A stretch of DNA of 64,000 nt from Skeletonema tropicum (GCA_037178625.1 JAWZXG010000024.1:1-64000); one strand, 5' to 3'. Counted from the stretch's first letter, positions 43,385 through 54,315 are shown. The notes: generated from the sequence alone by a model not told the origin. Made by a program: numbers and translations.

Positions 43385-44753
43385 AGCAACGTGATAGTTT
43401 GTGTTGTCGTTGTTGTCTCAATTCAACTCTTCTAACATGAAATGAGGCTTCCAACTCTGTGTGAATATGTTCACACACTCGATGAGAAAATTTCACAGCT
43501 CTTAATCGAAAATGTTGATTCCACAGTGGCCCGCACATGTTTCTCTGGCCGACGAAACATGGGAAATTGAAACCGAGGGCTCAATAATAATAAGTATGTC
43601 ATTTACCCCCAAGATTTTCTCTCCATCGCCGTCATTCACCAATCGAATTCATCGCCAGTGTTCCGTTCGAGACGTTACCACATGCTTCACTTTCTCCATC
43701 AAGACCACTTTCAAGAGAAGTCAAGCAGTTCTTTCATTCTTTGTTCATGTTTTTTTTCTTCCTTATTCTTCTTTCCACTTCTATCTTCATTCTATCTACA
43801 CGAAATTGCTCCTGTTTGAATGAACTCTTTTGCTCTGTTTCACCGCCGTATCCCAATAATCGAGAGAGCCACGAGCTACCTCAAATTTTATTATGTTCAA
43901 CATAGATGCAACAGCAGTTCCATCGTAAGTAGTCGCCGCCCTCCTCCTCGTCATCATTCATAATCAGAGATGCTAATTACGCCTTTGCCACTGCCTCTGC
44001 CTCCTCGAGAGTACCATCTCTTGTCCATCTTCACTCTCTCGCTGTACTACTACAAAGAGGTTGCCGTCAACATTGGATTTCTGACTCATATTGATTTATT
44101 TTGTGACCCTCCAATGATTGAGCGGTAAAAAAAGGCCAGAACTCCCCCGGATCTTGATAGCAGTTACGTACTCTAGAGCTAGAGAGAGAGAGAGAGAGAG
44201 ACAATACACTTAGTCTCCATCCCTCCCCCTCGAACTACGAACTAAGTAAGTACAGCGGTTTGGTGGTTTTACCTTACTAACATCAGCCTTTTCCAGGCCT
44301 TTTCCTTTTCTTTTCCATGTTGTCATTTCCATGTTGTCATTACCAAGCTGACAGCTGAGCTGAGCTGACAGCTGCCATCTGATTGAGAGCATCTGAGATC
44401 ATCTTCGATCTTCGTCATTTTCATTTATTTACGTCATCTGGCTGTGTCATCTGTCATCTGTCATAAATCAGATTAGATTCATCTCCAAAATGAAAATGGT
44501 TTTTAACCCATCCCTGCCATACCTCATTCATACCTCATTTTGACTTCCGGCCGTAACTTCGTCAAGAATAGGCCGATTCTTATGGTTCAAAGACCAATAA
44601 GTTTCCATTCAGTGAGTTTAGAACGCCTCTGCAACGTGTCATGGTGATATTCTGACCAATCCCCGAGATATTGGGGGTGCCATTTCAGTAGTATCTATTG
44701 ATCAAGGATCAAGGACTATTGATGTTTAACGATTCTACTTATCAAAAAATGGG
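43385..44753. other. Intergenic, with an (AG)n microsatellite
   Basis: No supported gene. Contains a pure AG run at about 44181-44201, and short tandem words at 44300-44360 (tttccatgttgtcat twice, agctgagctgagctgacagctg) and 44440-44465 (gtcatct three times). A 103-codon frame at 43512-43823 is Ser/Phe-rich without motifs. This stretch also holds the likely promoter of the helicase gene. Confidence 0.5.
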
Positions 44754-44970
44754 TCACAAATGATGGTAATGCGAAGGAGGATAGCGTCTAAGCATACAGC
44801 AAGAAAGAATGGAATAAATTATGATGCAAAAGAGGGCTGTGCTATTGTGGCATGGAGAGAGTGATAAAATAGAATGGTCAAGTGGCAGGCGCCGAATACT
44901 TGGAATCAATGCTGAGCGAGCAATGACTTTTATCTTATTTGTGATAAGGGACTCATCAGGGTACATTATC
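44754..44970 (+). pseudogene. Internal fragment of the alpha/beta hydrolase gene
   Basis: Aligns with 18425-18635, hydrolase codons about 322-394: tgatggtaatgc.aagga, aaagagggtg.t.ct.tggcatggagag, ggcaggcgccgaatacttgg, gggactcatcagggtaca. Small deletions and insertions destroy the frame. It ends at the same point in the gene where the 34640 remnant begins. Confidence 0.85.
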
Positions 44971-45169
44971 TATGGAAGCTACCATTCGCCATACTATATA
45001 TGATAGTACTTCAGGACCGATCTCGCTCGCTCACAATAGCTGAATTCCCTTCAGCCTATGATTTCAATCTCCATCCTCTTTGCGACACTACCAATGCCTC
45101 AATAATGAATAACCTGTTCCAATCTATCTGTTAATGCAATGTATGAATCCACAGATCTCTCCTCTATCC

Positions 45170-47494
45170 TCACGGAAGAATGAACAATGCAATTGCACGA
45201 ATCAAAAGATAGGAAATCGAGCTGCCAAATATCCCATCAACCACAGCTAACTCAGTCCGTTTGTTTCGTCTCCACCAGGGGAAGCGACGTCGTGCAGGTG
45301 CTTCTACAACTTCTGTAATTACTTGGACAGGTTTGGGAGCAAAGAGTTTGATAGCAAAAGGCAAGAGCTGGTGGATCATCGTGCTGACGACCAACCCTGC
45401 TGCGGCAGAATATGCCTGTCGTACAGTCACGGCGTGACGTGTTGACTTGTTGTACTTCATGTCGAGGTTGAGTGCCTGGTCACCAGTCAATCCACTATCA
45501 TCGTCCTTATCCCTTTGATCAGTGTCAGCGTGTTCCAACGTGTTCAATTCCTTCTCCATGAAATGCGAGCGACTCTGACACCACCCCAACTCCTCATTCA
45601 TCTCCTTCATCTTGATAGATTCCTCTGTCAGTGCCTCCCCCAATTCCTTCTGTTGCACGACGCACCGCTGCAAATCAGCCATACGAATAAAATACTTCAT
45701 GTCAACACGTTCCATCTCCGCCTCAAGCTCTTTTATGGAAGCATCAATCCCCTCATTGCGATTGACCAAATACCTCATTGTTCCTTCTGTATCGCCAACT
45801 TTCCTTCCCAAAACATCCCTCTTCTCACTCAACTTTGCAATAGTCTTGGCATTCGCCTTCCTCTCCGCCTCTCTCACTGCAGATATTCCATCTGCAACAT
45901 CCACCCTCCATTGATGCTCCCGAGTATTAACAAATGTTATCACTGCAACACCCAAAATCGTTGCCCCCACCAATAACAGTACCCTCCTCAACTTCATCAA
46001 TTTGCGAGTACGTACATGTTTGGATCGGAGCGACTCCATACCCTTTTCCAGGACGTCCATTTCTTGTTCATGTTCATGAATTAGCATGGCGATTCTGGAA
46101 TCTTTCGACTGGATGAGTGATTGGATTTCATTTTCACCCAGTCCTCCCTTGGTATCGTTTCCACGCATCGATTTCCCCTTGGCACTTAATCCAGCTCGTT
46201 TCGAACTGGGCAATAGACCATCATCAGCACCACCACCACCACCACCCTTGGCAGCAGCACCAGTAGCCGTCCCCTCTCCCGCACTACCCTCTTTGTACAA
46301 CATCGCATCCGGTCCAAATGGACGTATCAATCCAAATGTACGTTCCGTCACACGATCCACAATCTGTGCTTTAATACTATCATCTCCACCCACATCCAAA
46401 ATTTGCAATGATTGCATCCCGGCAACAATGAGTTGATAACATTGCACAAACTCGGGAAAGGAGATACCACGCCTCTCCACAACATCATCATCATCTTCTT
46501 CTTCATTACTGGCCATTTGTTCCGCTCGATACCGCTCCTCAGCCTCCACCAACGCCGTCAACAACATGATCAACTGTGCATCCGTCGTAATAACATCCCG
46601 CTTCCTCCCCACAGCGGAAAAAGGGTTTCCACTACTTACACCACTTGCGGCAGAAAACGAGTTGAAACTGTTGACACTAACTTCATCGTCAGTGGATGAT
46701 GGGGGTAGAGATCTGTTCCAGGGAATGTTCATGCGGAGGAGACACCGTCTAATTTGACTGTAGGTTAGCATTATTCGTTGTTTTGCAGTGCCACCTCTTC
46801 TCCCATCATCATCATCTTGTGGTGGTGCCGTTTTGTTGTTTCGGACATTACCACCACCACCACCACCGCCGCTGCTGCTGCTGTGACGGCCCAGGTATTG
46901 GACACGATCAAAGACACCCTGTAAATGTTTGGTGGTGACATCATATTCGTAATCTTGTTGTCGGATCATTTCTTCGTAGGTGGAGAGAAAATTGACATAG
47001 TAGGTTTTTTTGTTGGAGGAGGCAGCAGAGTTGATGGTGGAGGATGTCATTGTGCTCTTTCCGCCATCTTTGGAGGCAGCATCATTGGTGGTGGGAGTGG
47101 CGGTATAGGAGGATGTGGTGGTGGCGGTGCCGCTTGTGGTGGTGGTGGTGGTGGTTGTTGCTGTTTTGATGATGGAAGGATCCATTGGGGGTTTGCCCGT
47201 CTTGTTGGATGACATCATTATGTCCTTTGCATCAGCAGACGACGACTCATCATTTTTTATTTCACTTTGCTTGATGGTATTGTCATTACCATCTCCATCG
47301 GTGGTGCTGCTGCCTGCCTCATTTTTCTTCCTAGTTTGATTATTTCTTCTCCTCGCAGGAAACAAAGGCACAGTATTTTCCGCTTCTTTGGATGCCATTC
47401 CATGACTAACTGCATCCAATCGTTGAGCCGATTTGGCTAAAATGCGCTGGCGTCGTTTTTCTGCCCTTTGCCTAGCTTCTTCTGCGGAGACCAT
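45170..47494 (-). CDS. Three-span membrane protein with GET2/CAMLG-like N-terminal motif
   Basis: 774 aa, single exon. Residues 6-32 (ARQRAEKRRQRILAKSAQRL, then DAVSHG) fit the N-terminal Get3-binding motif of Get2/CAMLG: a charged helix with RR-x-R-I-L, then RL..V.G. Low-complexity Thr/Ser/Gly follows. An EF-hand-like SFPEFVQCYQLIV lies near 345-357. A long charged coiled coil (453-500) precedes TM1 at about 504-522. A second coiled coil (536-655) leads to TM2 (about 697-718) and TM3 (about 753-773). Three C-terminal spans and this N-terminus match the layout of the ER receptor for tail-anchored protein insertion, although the insert between TM1 and TM2 is much longer than usual. Function is inference from motif and topology. 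The Gly/Asp runs are codon-repeat expansions. Confidence 0.6.
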   Translation of the reverse strand: MVSAEEARQRAEKRRQRILAKSAQRLDAVSHGMASKEAENTVPLFPARRRNNQTRKKNEAGSSTTDGDGNDNTIKQSEIKNDESSSADAKDIMMSSNKTGKPPMDPSIIKTATTTTTTTTSGTATTTSSYTATPTTNDAASKDGGKSTMTSSTINSAASSNKKTYYVNFLSTYEEMIRQQDYEYDVTTKHLQGVFDRVQYLGRHSSSSGGGGGGGNVRNNKTAPPQDDDDGRRGGTAKQRIMLTYSQIRRCLLRMNIPWNRSLPPSSTDDEVSVNSFNSFSAASGVSSGNPFSAVGRKRDVITTDAQLIMLLTALVEAEERYRAEQMASNEEEDDDDVVERRGISFPEFVQCYQLIVAGMQSLQILDVGGDDSIKAQIVDRVTERTFGLIRPFGPDAMLYKEGSAGEGTATGAAAKGGGGGGADDGLLPSSKRAGLSAKGKSMRGNDTKGGLGENEIQSLIQSKDSRIAMLIHEHEQEMDVLEKGMESLRSKHVRTRKLMKLRRVLLLVGATILGVAVITFVNTREHQWRVDVADGISAVREAERKANAKTIAKLSEKRDVLGRKVGDTEGTMRYLVNRNEGIDASIKELEAEMERVDMKYFIRMADLQRCVVQQKELGEALTEESIKMKEMNEELGWCQSRSHFMEKELNTLEHADTDQRDKDDDSGLTGDQALNLDMKYNKSTRHAVTVRQAYSAAAGLVVSTMIHQLLPFAIKLFAPKPVQVITEVVEAPARRRFPWWRRNKRTELAVVDGIFGSSISYLLIRAIALFILP

Positions 47495-48265
47495 GATTAT
47501 TACTGAATATTGCTATTTTGTTTCTGCGGTGTGATTCTTCTGGTTTTTGGTGACAAGAGCAGTGTTCACGACGAACGGTAAGTTGTCGCTATGCTCCCCT
47601 TGATATTACTCTTATGATGTGTGTTTAGTATTCATTTGCTGCACAAAAGTAGTGTGGCGAGTATGAAAGAAGACGACAACGTTAGTGTCGATGCACCAGG
47701 CGTACAATAATTCACGTTGACGTTGAAGCTGCGCTGCCAACAAATCTTTATGTAACCTTGTTTCTGTCCATGGCATGTTGATGCTCACAAAAATGTGACT
47801 GTCTCGATCGATGGTGATTCTCAGTAAAAATGCCAATGAGAAGAAACGCCGGAACATCTTTTATTGTGACGTCAGATTATGTAAAAGTACACGCGTCCGG
47901 TTTTGTAAGTACCGGTCGGCGCGTAAAAGTCTATAGAACGGTATGTTTTGAAAATATCACGTTGGGAATTAATATGTTTATTCACGGGACATCCATAACC
48001 GGTAATGCAAATTCAGTTTTTCCAGCATCGGAAGCTCTATTGCCAACCTCCAACCTCGCTCCACTTCCAACTGCCGAAGCTGGAAGCTGCATCAAGAAAC
48101 GCACTCAAAACCATTCATCATATCACTCTCCGCCAAAGTTGGCCGCATTGGCAATTGGCTTTGCTCGACAAAAATACGTTACAATTTACAATACTAACAC
48201 ATCATCATCACTTTGTTGTTGCCTCACGTCATTCATCGGTATCTCCTCGTAGTGTAGACAATAAC
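47495..48265. other. Divergent intergenic region
   Basis: Lies between the minus-strand membrane protein gene and the plus-strand Ser-rich gene. Frames here (81 codons minus, 140 codons plus) look like chance; the plus frame runs upstream in frame with the next gene only after its own Met. Probably holds promoters for both neighbours. Confidence 0.45.
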
Positions 48266-48829
48266 ATGAAATTGTTTGGTAGGCATAAACAGCACCCAGA
48301 GCTCCAGCGGCAATCCTCCGATGATAGCTGCCACTCATCCGCCGGATTATCATCCAACTCTAAAACCCATCGGCGGGCACCATCGTTCAAATTTAACGAG
48401 TGGTCGTCAATGGGTCGTCCCCAAGGAGGCCCCAGCAGCGATGCTAGCGTCAAGTCCTCCCGTACCAATGCCACGGATCCTCTGGATGTGTCTTGGAGCT
48501 CTAGCTGCAGCGGCATCCTATCCCAAGTAGACATGGTGATGGATCATCGCTGGCCGCCGGAAAGTAAAGGTAGCAGTGACTGTGATGGCGACAGTGTAGA
48601 AGACAAGAGGTCTTCGTGTCCACTCGAGATTATTCGGCTGCTATCATTCAGTCCGCCGCGAAGGACAAAGAAGAGGGCTGACACCGCTGATACTGCATCA
48701 TCATCATCGTCATCTGATGCGGACCACGAAGACAGCGCACGCATCGACCTCCAACAATTGGAGGATCTAAGGAGAGGGTCACCAAGCCCTTTGTTGGGTC
48801 TGCAGTATTTGCCAGATGACTTTATATAA
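48266..48829 (+). CDS. Small Ser-rich hypothetical protein
   Basis: The start is placed at 48266 (ATAACATGAAA context), giving 187 aa: MKLFGRHKQHPELQRQSSDD, then Ser/Arg-rich sequence, an acidic Ser/Asp cluster and a conserved-looking end GSPSPLLGLQYLPDDFI. The same frame is open upstream to 48005, adding 87 residues, but that part is His/Thr-rich and less protein-like. RRAPSFKF and PRRTKKRAD look like kinase and basic-patch motifs. No family is recognised; a short regulatory or phosphoprotein is possible. Confidence 0.5.
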   Translation: MKLFGRHKQHPELQRQSSDDSCHSSAGLSSNSKTHRRAPSFKFNEWSSMGRPQGGPSSDASVKSSRTNATDPLDVSWSSSCSGILSQVDMVMDHRWPPESKGSSDCDGDSVEDKRSSCPLEIIRLLSFSPPRRTKKRADTADTASSSSSSDADHEDSARIDLQQLEDLRRGSPSPLLGLQYLPDDFI

Positions 48830-49342
48830 CCATTGGGTGAAGGGCATGAACAATTTAGAGCCCATATCTCATGTGTATAGCTGTATAGTTATATAACCGT
48901 TTAAATATATAACTTATTCCTGTTTGATGTAAATGTTGTCCAATCTAATTATGTAGGTATAACTTCACAGCCGCTCTGGCAAAGCGTCATGCCCATCTCT
49001 ATCTCTAATTATCAGACACCACGCAAATAATAACATTGCCCGAAAACAATCAGCACTTCCACGTATCACATCAGACCACCAATTCAAGAAAGTTTCGTCG
49101 CTCATTTGCTTCCTTTCAATAACATGTGTATGCGATGAGTAATAGGCAGCTGTAAAGAAGCATCTATGCTGATTATTTTCTACTTTGATGGATAGATGTG
49201 AGGAAGGTCTATCGTACTCCATAGACGATTGATTTTGAGTAAACGAACAGGTTTTCTGCTGAACCAAAGATCAGAAGTTTGAGCTATTACAAACATTTTG
49301 ACATTTAAATATCAATCCCATCATAATTCATTTGCAAACATA
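48830..49342. other. Intergenic, no gene recognised
   Basis: An AT-rich stretch between two convergent genes. A 100-codon minus-strand frame (49267-48965) has no motif. It likely contains both 3' UTRs. Confidence 0.5.
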
Positions 49343-50914
49343 TCATATGTCGACGAAAATTGAATCATCGTACGCTCCGTGCTTCTTACAAACCCTTCGT
49401 CGCTTAGCTTGGTTTTGGCACCCGGCAACACTGCAAAGTTTACGCTGGATAGTCGCACCATGTGTGATGCAAACTCCTTTCGCTTTAGCGAACCTCGAAC
49501 ATCCTTCGTGGCTGCAACGTTTGTGTATAATCTTTGGCTTGTGTAGAGAACAAAATCCACGTTTCAAAGCTTTATTGTTACATTCTGCATAGTTGCAAAT
49601 AGATGTTGGTGGGCGTGGCTTCACTTGACGTGGCATTATAACATGCTGCTTGCAGTATGTTCCAATTATTGGAACATGCTCTGAGCATCCAACCTGTCGG
49701 CAAGTCTTGACTGTCTTCGTATTTATGTGCTTTTTGCAACGCAGCCCCCCCTCTTCCATAGCATACCTGAAGCACCCTTCATGTACACAGTGCCTTTCAT
49801 CCTTTCCACCACAATTACGGTCGACAACTTCGAGGAGTCGAAGCTTTGACGGAGCATCTGGCTTCGGTGGTTGTGACTCACTCGAAGCAAGCGTGAAATT
49901 ATTATTCCTCTTTGGAACTGTTTGCTTTCTAGGTACATTTTTTTCATGTACATTTTGCTTGACACCCGTTGGCAGGATCGTCATCTCTTCATCTGACCCC
50001 TTCTCTCCAACACCTTCGCTATTTACTTTGTTCTTACCACACGGCTGACATACTAATGGATATAGATACGCCTCGTCACAATGCCGATGGCAAACTCCCC
50101 CAACCTTAGCGAGATCTATACAGCCTCTGTGCAAGCAAAGCTTGACTCTGTCCCCCTCATCAGAATCGCTTTCTTCCCCATCATCCTGAAGACAATTTGA
50201 ACATCCATCCAAACAACAAAAGTCTTCGTCCGGTCCTCCATGTAATTGACACAATCCCCAAAACGTTTTATTGATGCAACCTTTATAATAACAAAGTCGA
50301 ACAAGACCTCCATGCCTGGCACATAACCCCCATGATTTAGCTTCATTTAAACATCTACCACGGTCACCAATATGGCTGCATCGTCTAACAGTAGTGTGTT
50401 CATAACACGCTCCGCCAAGTTGAACATGTTTAGTGCATCCTTCATGATGACATTCTTTTATCGTTGCTCCGTGTCTACGACATACTCCGCCATTAATAGC
50501 TTGTTTGGTGCAGTTGTCTACGCTGCATTGTTTCTTGGACCACGGTGCTCCATGTTTTATGCACACTTTTCCGTCTTGTGATTGACTATTACATCCGATC
50601 ACATTGCATGGTTTGGCTGGTCTACTCTTGCCCTTCCTCTTCCTTTTTGAAGGTGGCGAAGAATCATCACCGTTATTTTTGGACGATTGCTTCCGACTCT
50701 TCCTCTTTTTAGTTGAAGCAGTTGTAACGGCATCGGAAGAGCTGAATTTTCCCCGTCCTTGTTGCTTCATTTTCTGTTTCGATTGTGGAGGTGGGGTTGT
50801 TGCGGCATCTGCTACAGCTGCATCTACGATCTCCTCCAGGAATTCTTCCGGGATGACAGCGTCCCCCTCCACTTCTGCACCAAGGAGGATTGGGGGCGGC
50901 TCATAGGCTGACAT
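49343..50914 (-). CDS. Cys/His-knuckle array protein ('WRKY19-like' type)
   Basis: About 523 aa from the Met at 50914 (MSAYEPPPILLG); the frame extends 24 codons further up, but a TATA-like word lies in that extension. After a Ser/Lys/Arg-rich region with nuclear-signal-like patches (KKRKSRKQ, KRKRKGKSR) there are eleven to twelve short modules of the form C-x4-C-x(8-10)-C-x2-H-G: CSVDNCTKQAINGGVCRRHG, CYYKGCINKTFWGLCQLHG, CVHEGCFRYAMEE.., CSVAGCQNQAKRRRVCKKHG. Such arrays are common in diatoms and oomycetes and are often labelled WRKY19-like because of similarity to the zinc knuckles of that plant protein. There is no WRKY domain here. Each module probably binds one zinc ion. Nucleic-acid binding or protein interaction in the nucleus is plausible, but the function is unproven. 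Confidence 0.8.
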   Translation of the reverse strand: MSAYEPPPILLGAEVEGDAVIPEEFLEEIVDAAVADAATTPPPQSKQKMKQQGRGKFSSSDAVTTASTKKRKSRKQSSKNNGDDSSPPSKRKRKGKSRPAKPCNVIGCNSQSQDGKVCIKHGAPWSKKQCSVDNCTKQAINGGVCRRHGATIKECHHEGCTKHVQLGGACYEHTTVRRCSHIGDRGRCLNEAKSWGLCARHGGLVRLCYYKGCINKTFWGLCQLHGGPDEDFCCLDGCSNCLQDDGEESDSDEGDRVKLCLHRGCIDLAKVGGVCHRHCDEAYLYPLVCQPCGKNKVNSEGVGEKGSDEEMTILPTGVKQNVHEKNVPRKQTVPKRNNNFTLASSESQPPKPDAPSKLRLLEVVDRNCGGKDERHCVHEGCFRYAMEEGGLRCKKHINTKTVKTCRQVGCSEHVPIIGTYCKQHVIMPRQVKPRPPTSICNYAECNNKALKRGFCSLHKPKIIHKRCSHEGCSRFAKAKGVCITHGATIQRKLCSVAGCQNQAKRRRVCKKHGAYDDSIFVDI

Positions 50915-50941
50915 GAGTGATTGCTTTATCCACTGCTGCAC

Positions 50942-50950
50942 TACTATATA
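50942..50950 (-). promoter_or_regulatory. Possible TATA box for the Cys/His-array gene
   Basis: On the minus strand cttatatagt lies about 30 bp upstream of the proposed start at 50914. The distance would leave almost no 5' UTR, so it may be coincidental, or the real start may be a later Met. Confidence 0.3.
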
Positions 50951-51255
50951 AGTACCAACCATGACCATGCCCCATGCCAAGAACATTCATTCACTCCACG
51001 CTACTTAAACGCTTTCCGATTTCCGATTCAACTGGAGTTTAAATTATTTGGTACGCACGTTAGTCATGTAGAAGGAGAAGAAAGAAGTCAATACTTTTCT
51101 TGTTTACAATACCAGTGATACGTATCGTAGTTTACCGTAGCACAAAAATAACCTAACGCCCCACCCACCCATCAGAACGTCCAAGTGGACGATTGTTGGC
51201 TACTACGGGCCGAAGATGTATCATCTGCAAAGTTAAAAAAGAGTAAAGGGGCCGC

Positions 51256-52527
51256 CGTGGCAACTAGTGTTGGGTGATGACTTGGACTGTGGGCCTGTGT
51301 GCTCTCCGTAAAGAACGGATAGGGCTTTGAGTGCGGCTGATCAGTGTGCGAAGCAAACTTCTCTGCCGGCCGAATAGGCCATTTTCAATCATGCCTTCCT
51401 AATTGCAGGGACTGCGCCAGTGCAGCTAGCTGCTCTTTTACATTGAATTTCGTGTCTGCCATGATGCCCTGGGCAATGATGCCTCTCTCAGAGGGGGGCA
51501 GCTTTCCTCTCTTAACGTACATACATACACATACACACACTTCAAATGTGCATTCAGAGCATGCAATGTTGGGGCAGATTAAAGAGATCTAACAGTTTAC
51601 TTACTACAGCATTACAATATATAGAACTTATTGTGAACATCTCTACCTTCCTCAATCGAAATCTCGATCACATTCGTAAGAATATCTACTTCCCCGGCAG
51701 CCTAGGGGTGGTTGGACCCCACGCAATTCTCATGTCAAGAGTTTTTGAGAACCTGGTATTCAAGTTTCCAACGACCTTCTCTTCAGCATCGCTGTTCCAA
51801 CCACCGTCATCTTGAATAATGGGGGAGTCCAGTCTCACCCTCATAGTTCGTAGTAACCTTCCCCAGTTGGAGTTGAACTCGCCACTGGAAGTGCATGAGT
51901 AATGATTGAAGAAAGAGTTGAGCACAAGCAATCAGGAAGAGAGCAAGGGTTGAAACGAAACGAAAGAGATAGTTAAGCACTCACACAAACGTCCTTGACT
52001 TGGCCAATATTATCATATCCGCAACACTCGCAATATTCCTATGATACCTCTTGAAACAACTATCCTCCGTTCCATCACCAAACCCAGCCTCTCCATCACC
52101 ATTCAAATGAAAGGAGCTTTCATCCGTGGGATTAAAATAGAATGACAATTCATGGCAGTCATTCCACAATACCGTTCGCTCATCAATCCGATTGGGCAAG
52201 TTGGCAATCTCCTCCTTCACTACGATCGGATCATCAGTGGCAACGTACACAACACGTTTGATCCTCTCCGTTACCTCCCCCAGTTCATTCATTGGGCATT
52301 CCACCTTCCTAAATTGATCCAAATAGTGAGCAAAGGGGACGTAGTTCGTGGGCAAATTCTCGGTGTCCGTATGACCGTGATACCTCCAATACCTCGCAAC
52401 TTCATTCCGTGCCTCCTCGATCAATTTATCCCCACGTCGGACATGAATCGAATCATACACTGGATTCTTCGTCCCTATCGTTTGGAATAGATCAAATGAC
52501 TTGATGAGCATTTCCACATCCCGAGCA
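51256..52527 (-). repeat. Direct segmental duplication, copy 1 (fucosyltransferase 3' part and flank)
   Basis: From cgtggcaactagtgttggg onward these bases match 62722 to the window end with an offset of about 11.47 kb and few differences (short indels in the 3' flank, scattered substitutions in coding sequence). The homology starts abruptly in the 3' flank and continues past the window edge, so the full length is unknown. Confidence 0.93.
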
Positions 52528-53462
52528 ATCCATGGCTGAAGTCGTAAAAATCCCGCCTTGATCATTAACCCCACTGCATAATCCCACATGGCCGCATTGG
52601 ACAATGTGGAGAATATCCGGGCCTCAGTTAATGTAGCACCCAATTTGACGGCCCATCGCTCATTTGACATGAATTGTTTGCCGGATCGGAAGTATCGACG
52701 TAATCGTCCCCCAGCTGTGGCTATGACATTGACTGTCCGTCCATCGCTCTCCGTACATGTGATGGGAGCATTCATTGCAGTTGGTTTGACAGACATACGA
52801 ACCCAATCTTGGTAAGTGTACGTGTCGGCACAGGGAATGGGACATCCACCACTCAACCATGTTGGATGATCGATGAGTCTGGAGAATCCTCCTGGAAAGT
52901 TTTCTTTAATTTGCAAGCTGTCCGATGGTGATGATGAGGACGCAGCTGCTGGGGATGTCATGTGAATTTCTTCGAATGCATCCACCGGACAACCAAATTG
53001 AGATCCACCTGCAAAGGTACTCACTTTATTGGGAGGGTCGAGTAATAAAACATTGCGGTTGAGATATGTCCCAATCAATGCGGACATGATGTAGGTGTTG
53101 ATTTGACTACCATGGCCGTGGGAAGAGAATTTTTGAGGATCTGGCAAATAGAGGAACAGATTTTTGCATTTATCATCATCGGCGTTGGCGATGGCCTTTT
53201 GCTCAATGGATGGATCAATGTCATTCGCATCTTGGAGTGTAGAAAAATACTCGATGTCATTGAAGGATAATGAACTACGTAGGAAGAAGGAACTGGAGGG
53301 GTAGAAGGAGGAGAGGGAGCCCTGCAGATTCAATAATATGAACGGTGACATGGCCACACTGAGCAGGAGAGTGGCTGCGTAGGCCCTTGGGATGGGAGAG
53401 CGCTGCTTACTAGAGGACGGCATGGTTAGTTGGTGTTCCGCTCGCTGTTTATTCGTACTCAT
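51686..53462 (-). CDS. GT23-like (alpha-1,6-)fucosyltransferase family protein
   Basis: Exons 53462-51985 and 51884-51686 with a 100-bp intron (donor TTTGT|GTGAGT, acceptor cttccag|TGGC) give 558 aa. A short basic N-terminus and a membrane span (about 27-47) indicate a type II Golgi protein. SIHVRRGDK (338-346) corresponds to the HVRRxDK sugar-nucleotide motif of GT23 (FUT8). RVVYVATDDP follows at the spacing seen in FUT8, and the splice joins ILAKSRTFV to GEFNSNWGRL, equivalent to the FUT8 stretch ending in TFSSxxxR. The enzyme would move fucose from GDP-fucose to a glycan or protein acceptor; the acceptor cannot be told. Two Cys pairs in the 158-240 region may form disulphides. Confidence 0.82.
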
Positions 53463-53679
53463 GGTATGTATTCGCTTGGCTTCGGCGCTGGTTTGCCGGC
53501 CATGGTGGAGTGGTGTTTGTTGTGGCTGGTGTTGGGGTCATCACAGGTCATCTCGCAGCGCTCTTGTTTGGTGTCAATACAATCGAATGAAGACGCCAAA
53601 ATGGTCATCGCGTAGGGCACATAAATACAAGGTTGTTCAAGTCATCTGGGTCTGGGACATTTACATAAAATTAAAAATA
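53463..53679. other. Upstream region of the fucosyltransferase gene
   Basis: 217 bp between the gene start and the broken Copia gag. No gene or clear promoter motif; probably contains the fucosyltransferase promoter. Confidence 0.4.
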
Positions 53680-54163
53680 TCATCTCTTTAGCCAAATCAA
53701 ATCACGGGTGGCATCTCGAGTGGTGATGAGTTGCATCAGTTCCGCCAGATCATTGTCATCATAGACATGGTTGTATCTCCAACGGTTCTTGATGTCACTG
53801 ACAGTGCGTTGAAAACATTGGATTTGAGGCAAAATGATCGTGGCGATGACATTTGCGTTGAGGGGAGCACCATGAGCTTCGTCCAATTCCGCATTGCGTT
53901 GCTGCAGGACACCCATGTTGTGGGTAGAGCTATGCGTGAATTGGATGCGGAAACGGAAGAACTCCAACATTTTGGTGAGGCAGTCGGCGGGAGTTGGGGT
54001 GATAGCTTTGTTTTCAATCATATCATGCTATGATCTCCTTGATGCGGTAGTCATCAACATTTTTGGGACAGCCTCGTGTGTCGTGAGTGACCAATTTGGC
54101 TGTCTCTTCACCAAAGATTGTTCCAAGAATGTTTGCCAACTGCTTCTTTGCTCCAATCAACAT
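53680..54163 (-). pseudogene. Copia gag N-terminal part, frame-broken and truncated
   Basis: Starting from the Met at about 54163 (MLIGAKKQLANIL) the frame reads ETAKLVTHDTRGCPKNVDDY and stops at about 54023. The next frame continues MIENKAITPTPADCLTKMLE, FFRFRIQFTHSSTHNMGVLQ, QRNAELDEAHGAPLNANV. This is the pattern of the gag start of diatom Copia elements as I know them. A single shift at about 54020 splits it, and homology ends near 53690 before any zinc knuckle. Confidence 0.65.
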
Positions 54164-54193
54164 GTCTCTTTTAAATGTAGAGGGGGCCAAGGG

Positions 54194-54315
54194 TGTTGAA
54201 GATAAAATCCGGTCAGGGCCCAACGACGAAGACTACCGCTCCAGCCTATTACCACCGACAAGATGCTCTATCCAGTAAACAAACGTATTACTATGTTATT
54301 CACGAAGCACTAACA
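54194..54315 (-). repeat. Candidate Copia LTR, 122 bp
   Basis: On the minus strand it starts TGTTAGTGCTTCG and ends TCTTCAACA, the TG..CA form of a Copia LTR. It lies between the end of pol and the start of gag. No second copy is present in the window, so the assignment rests on its ends and position only. Confidence 0.5.
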
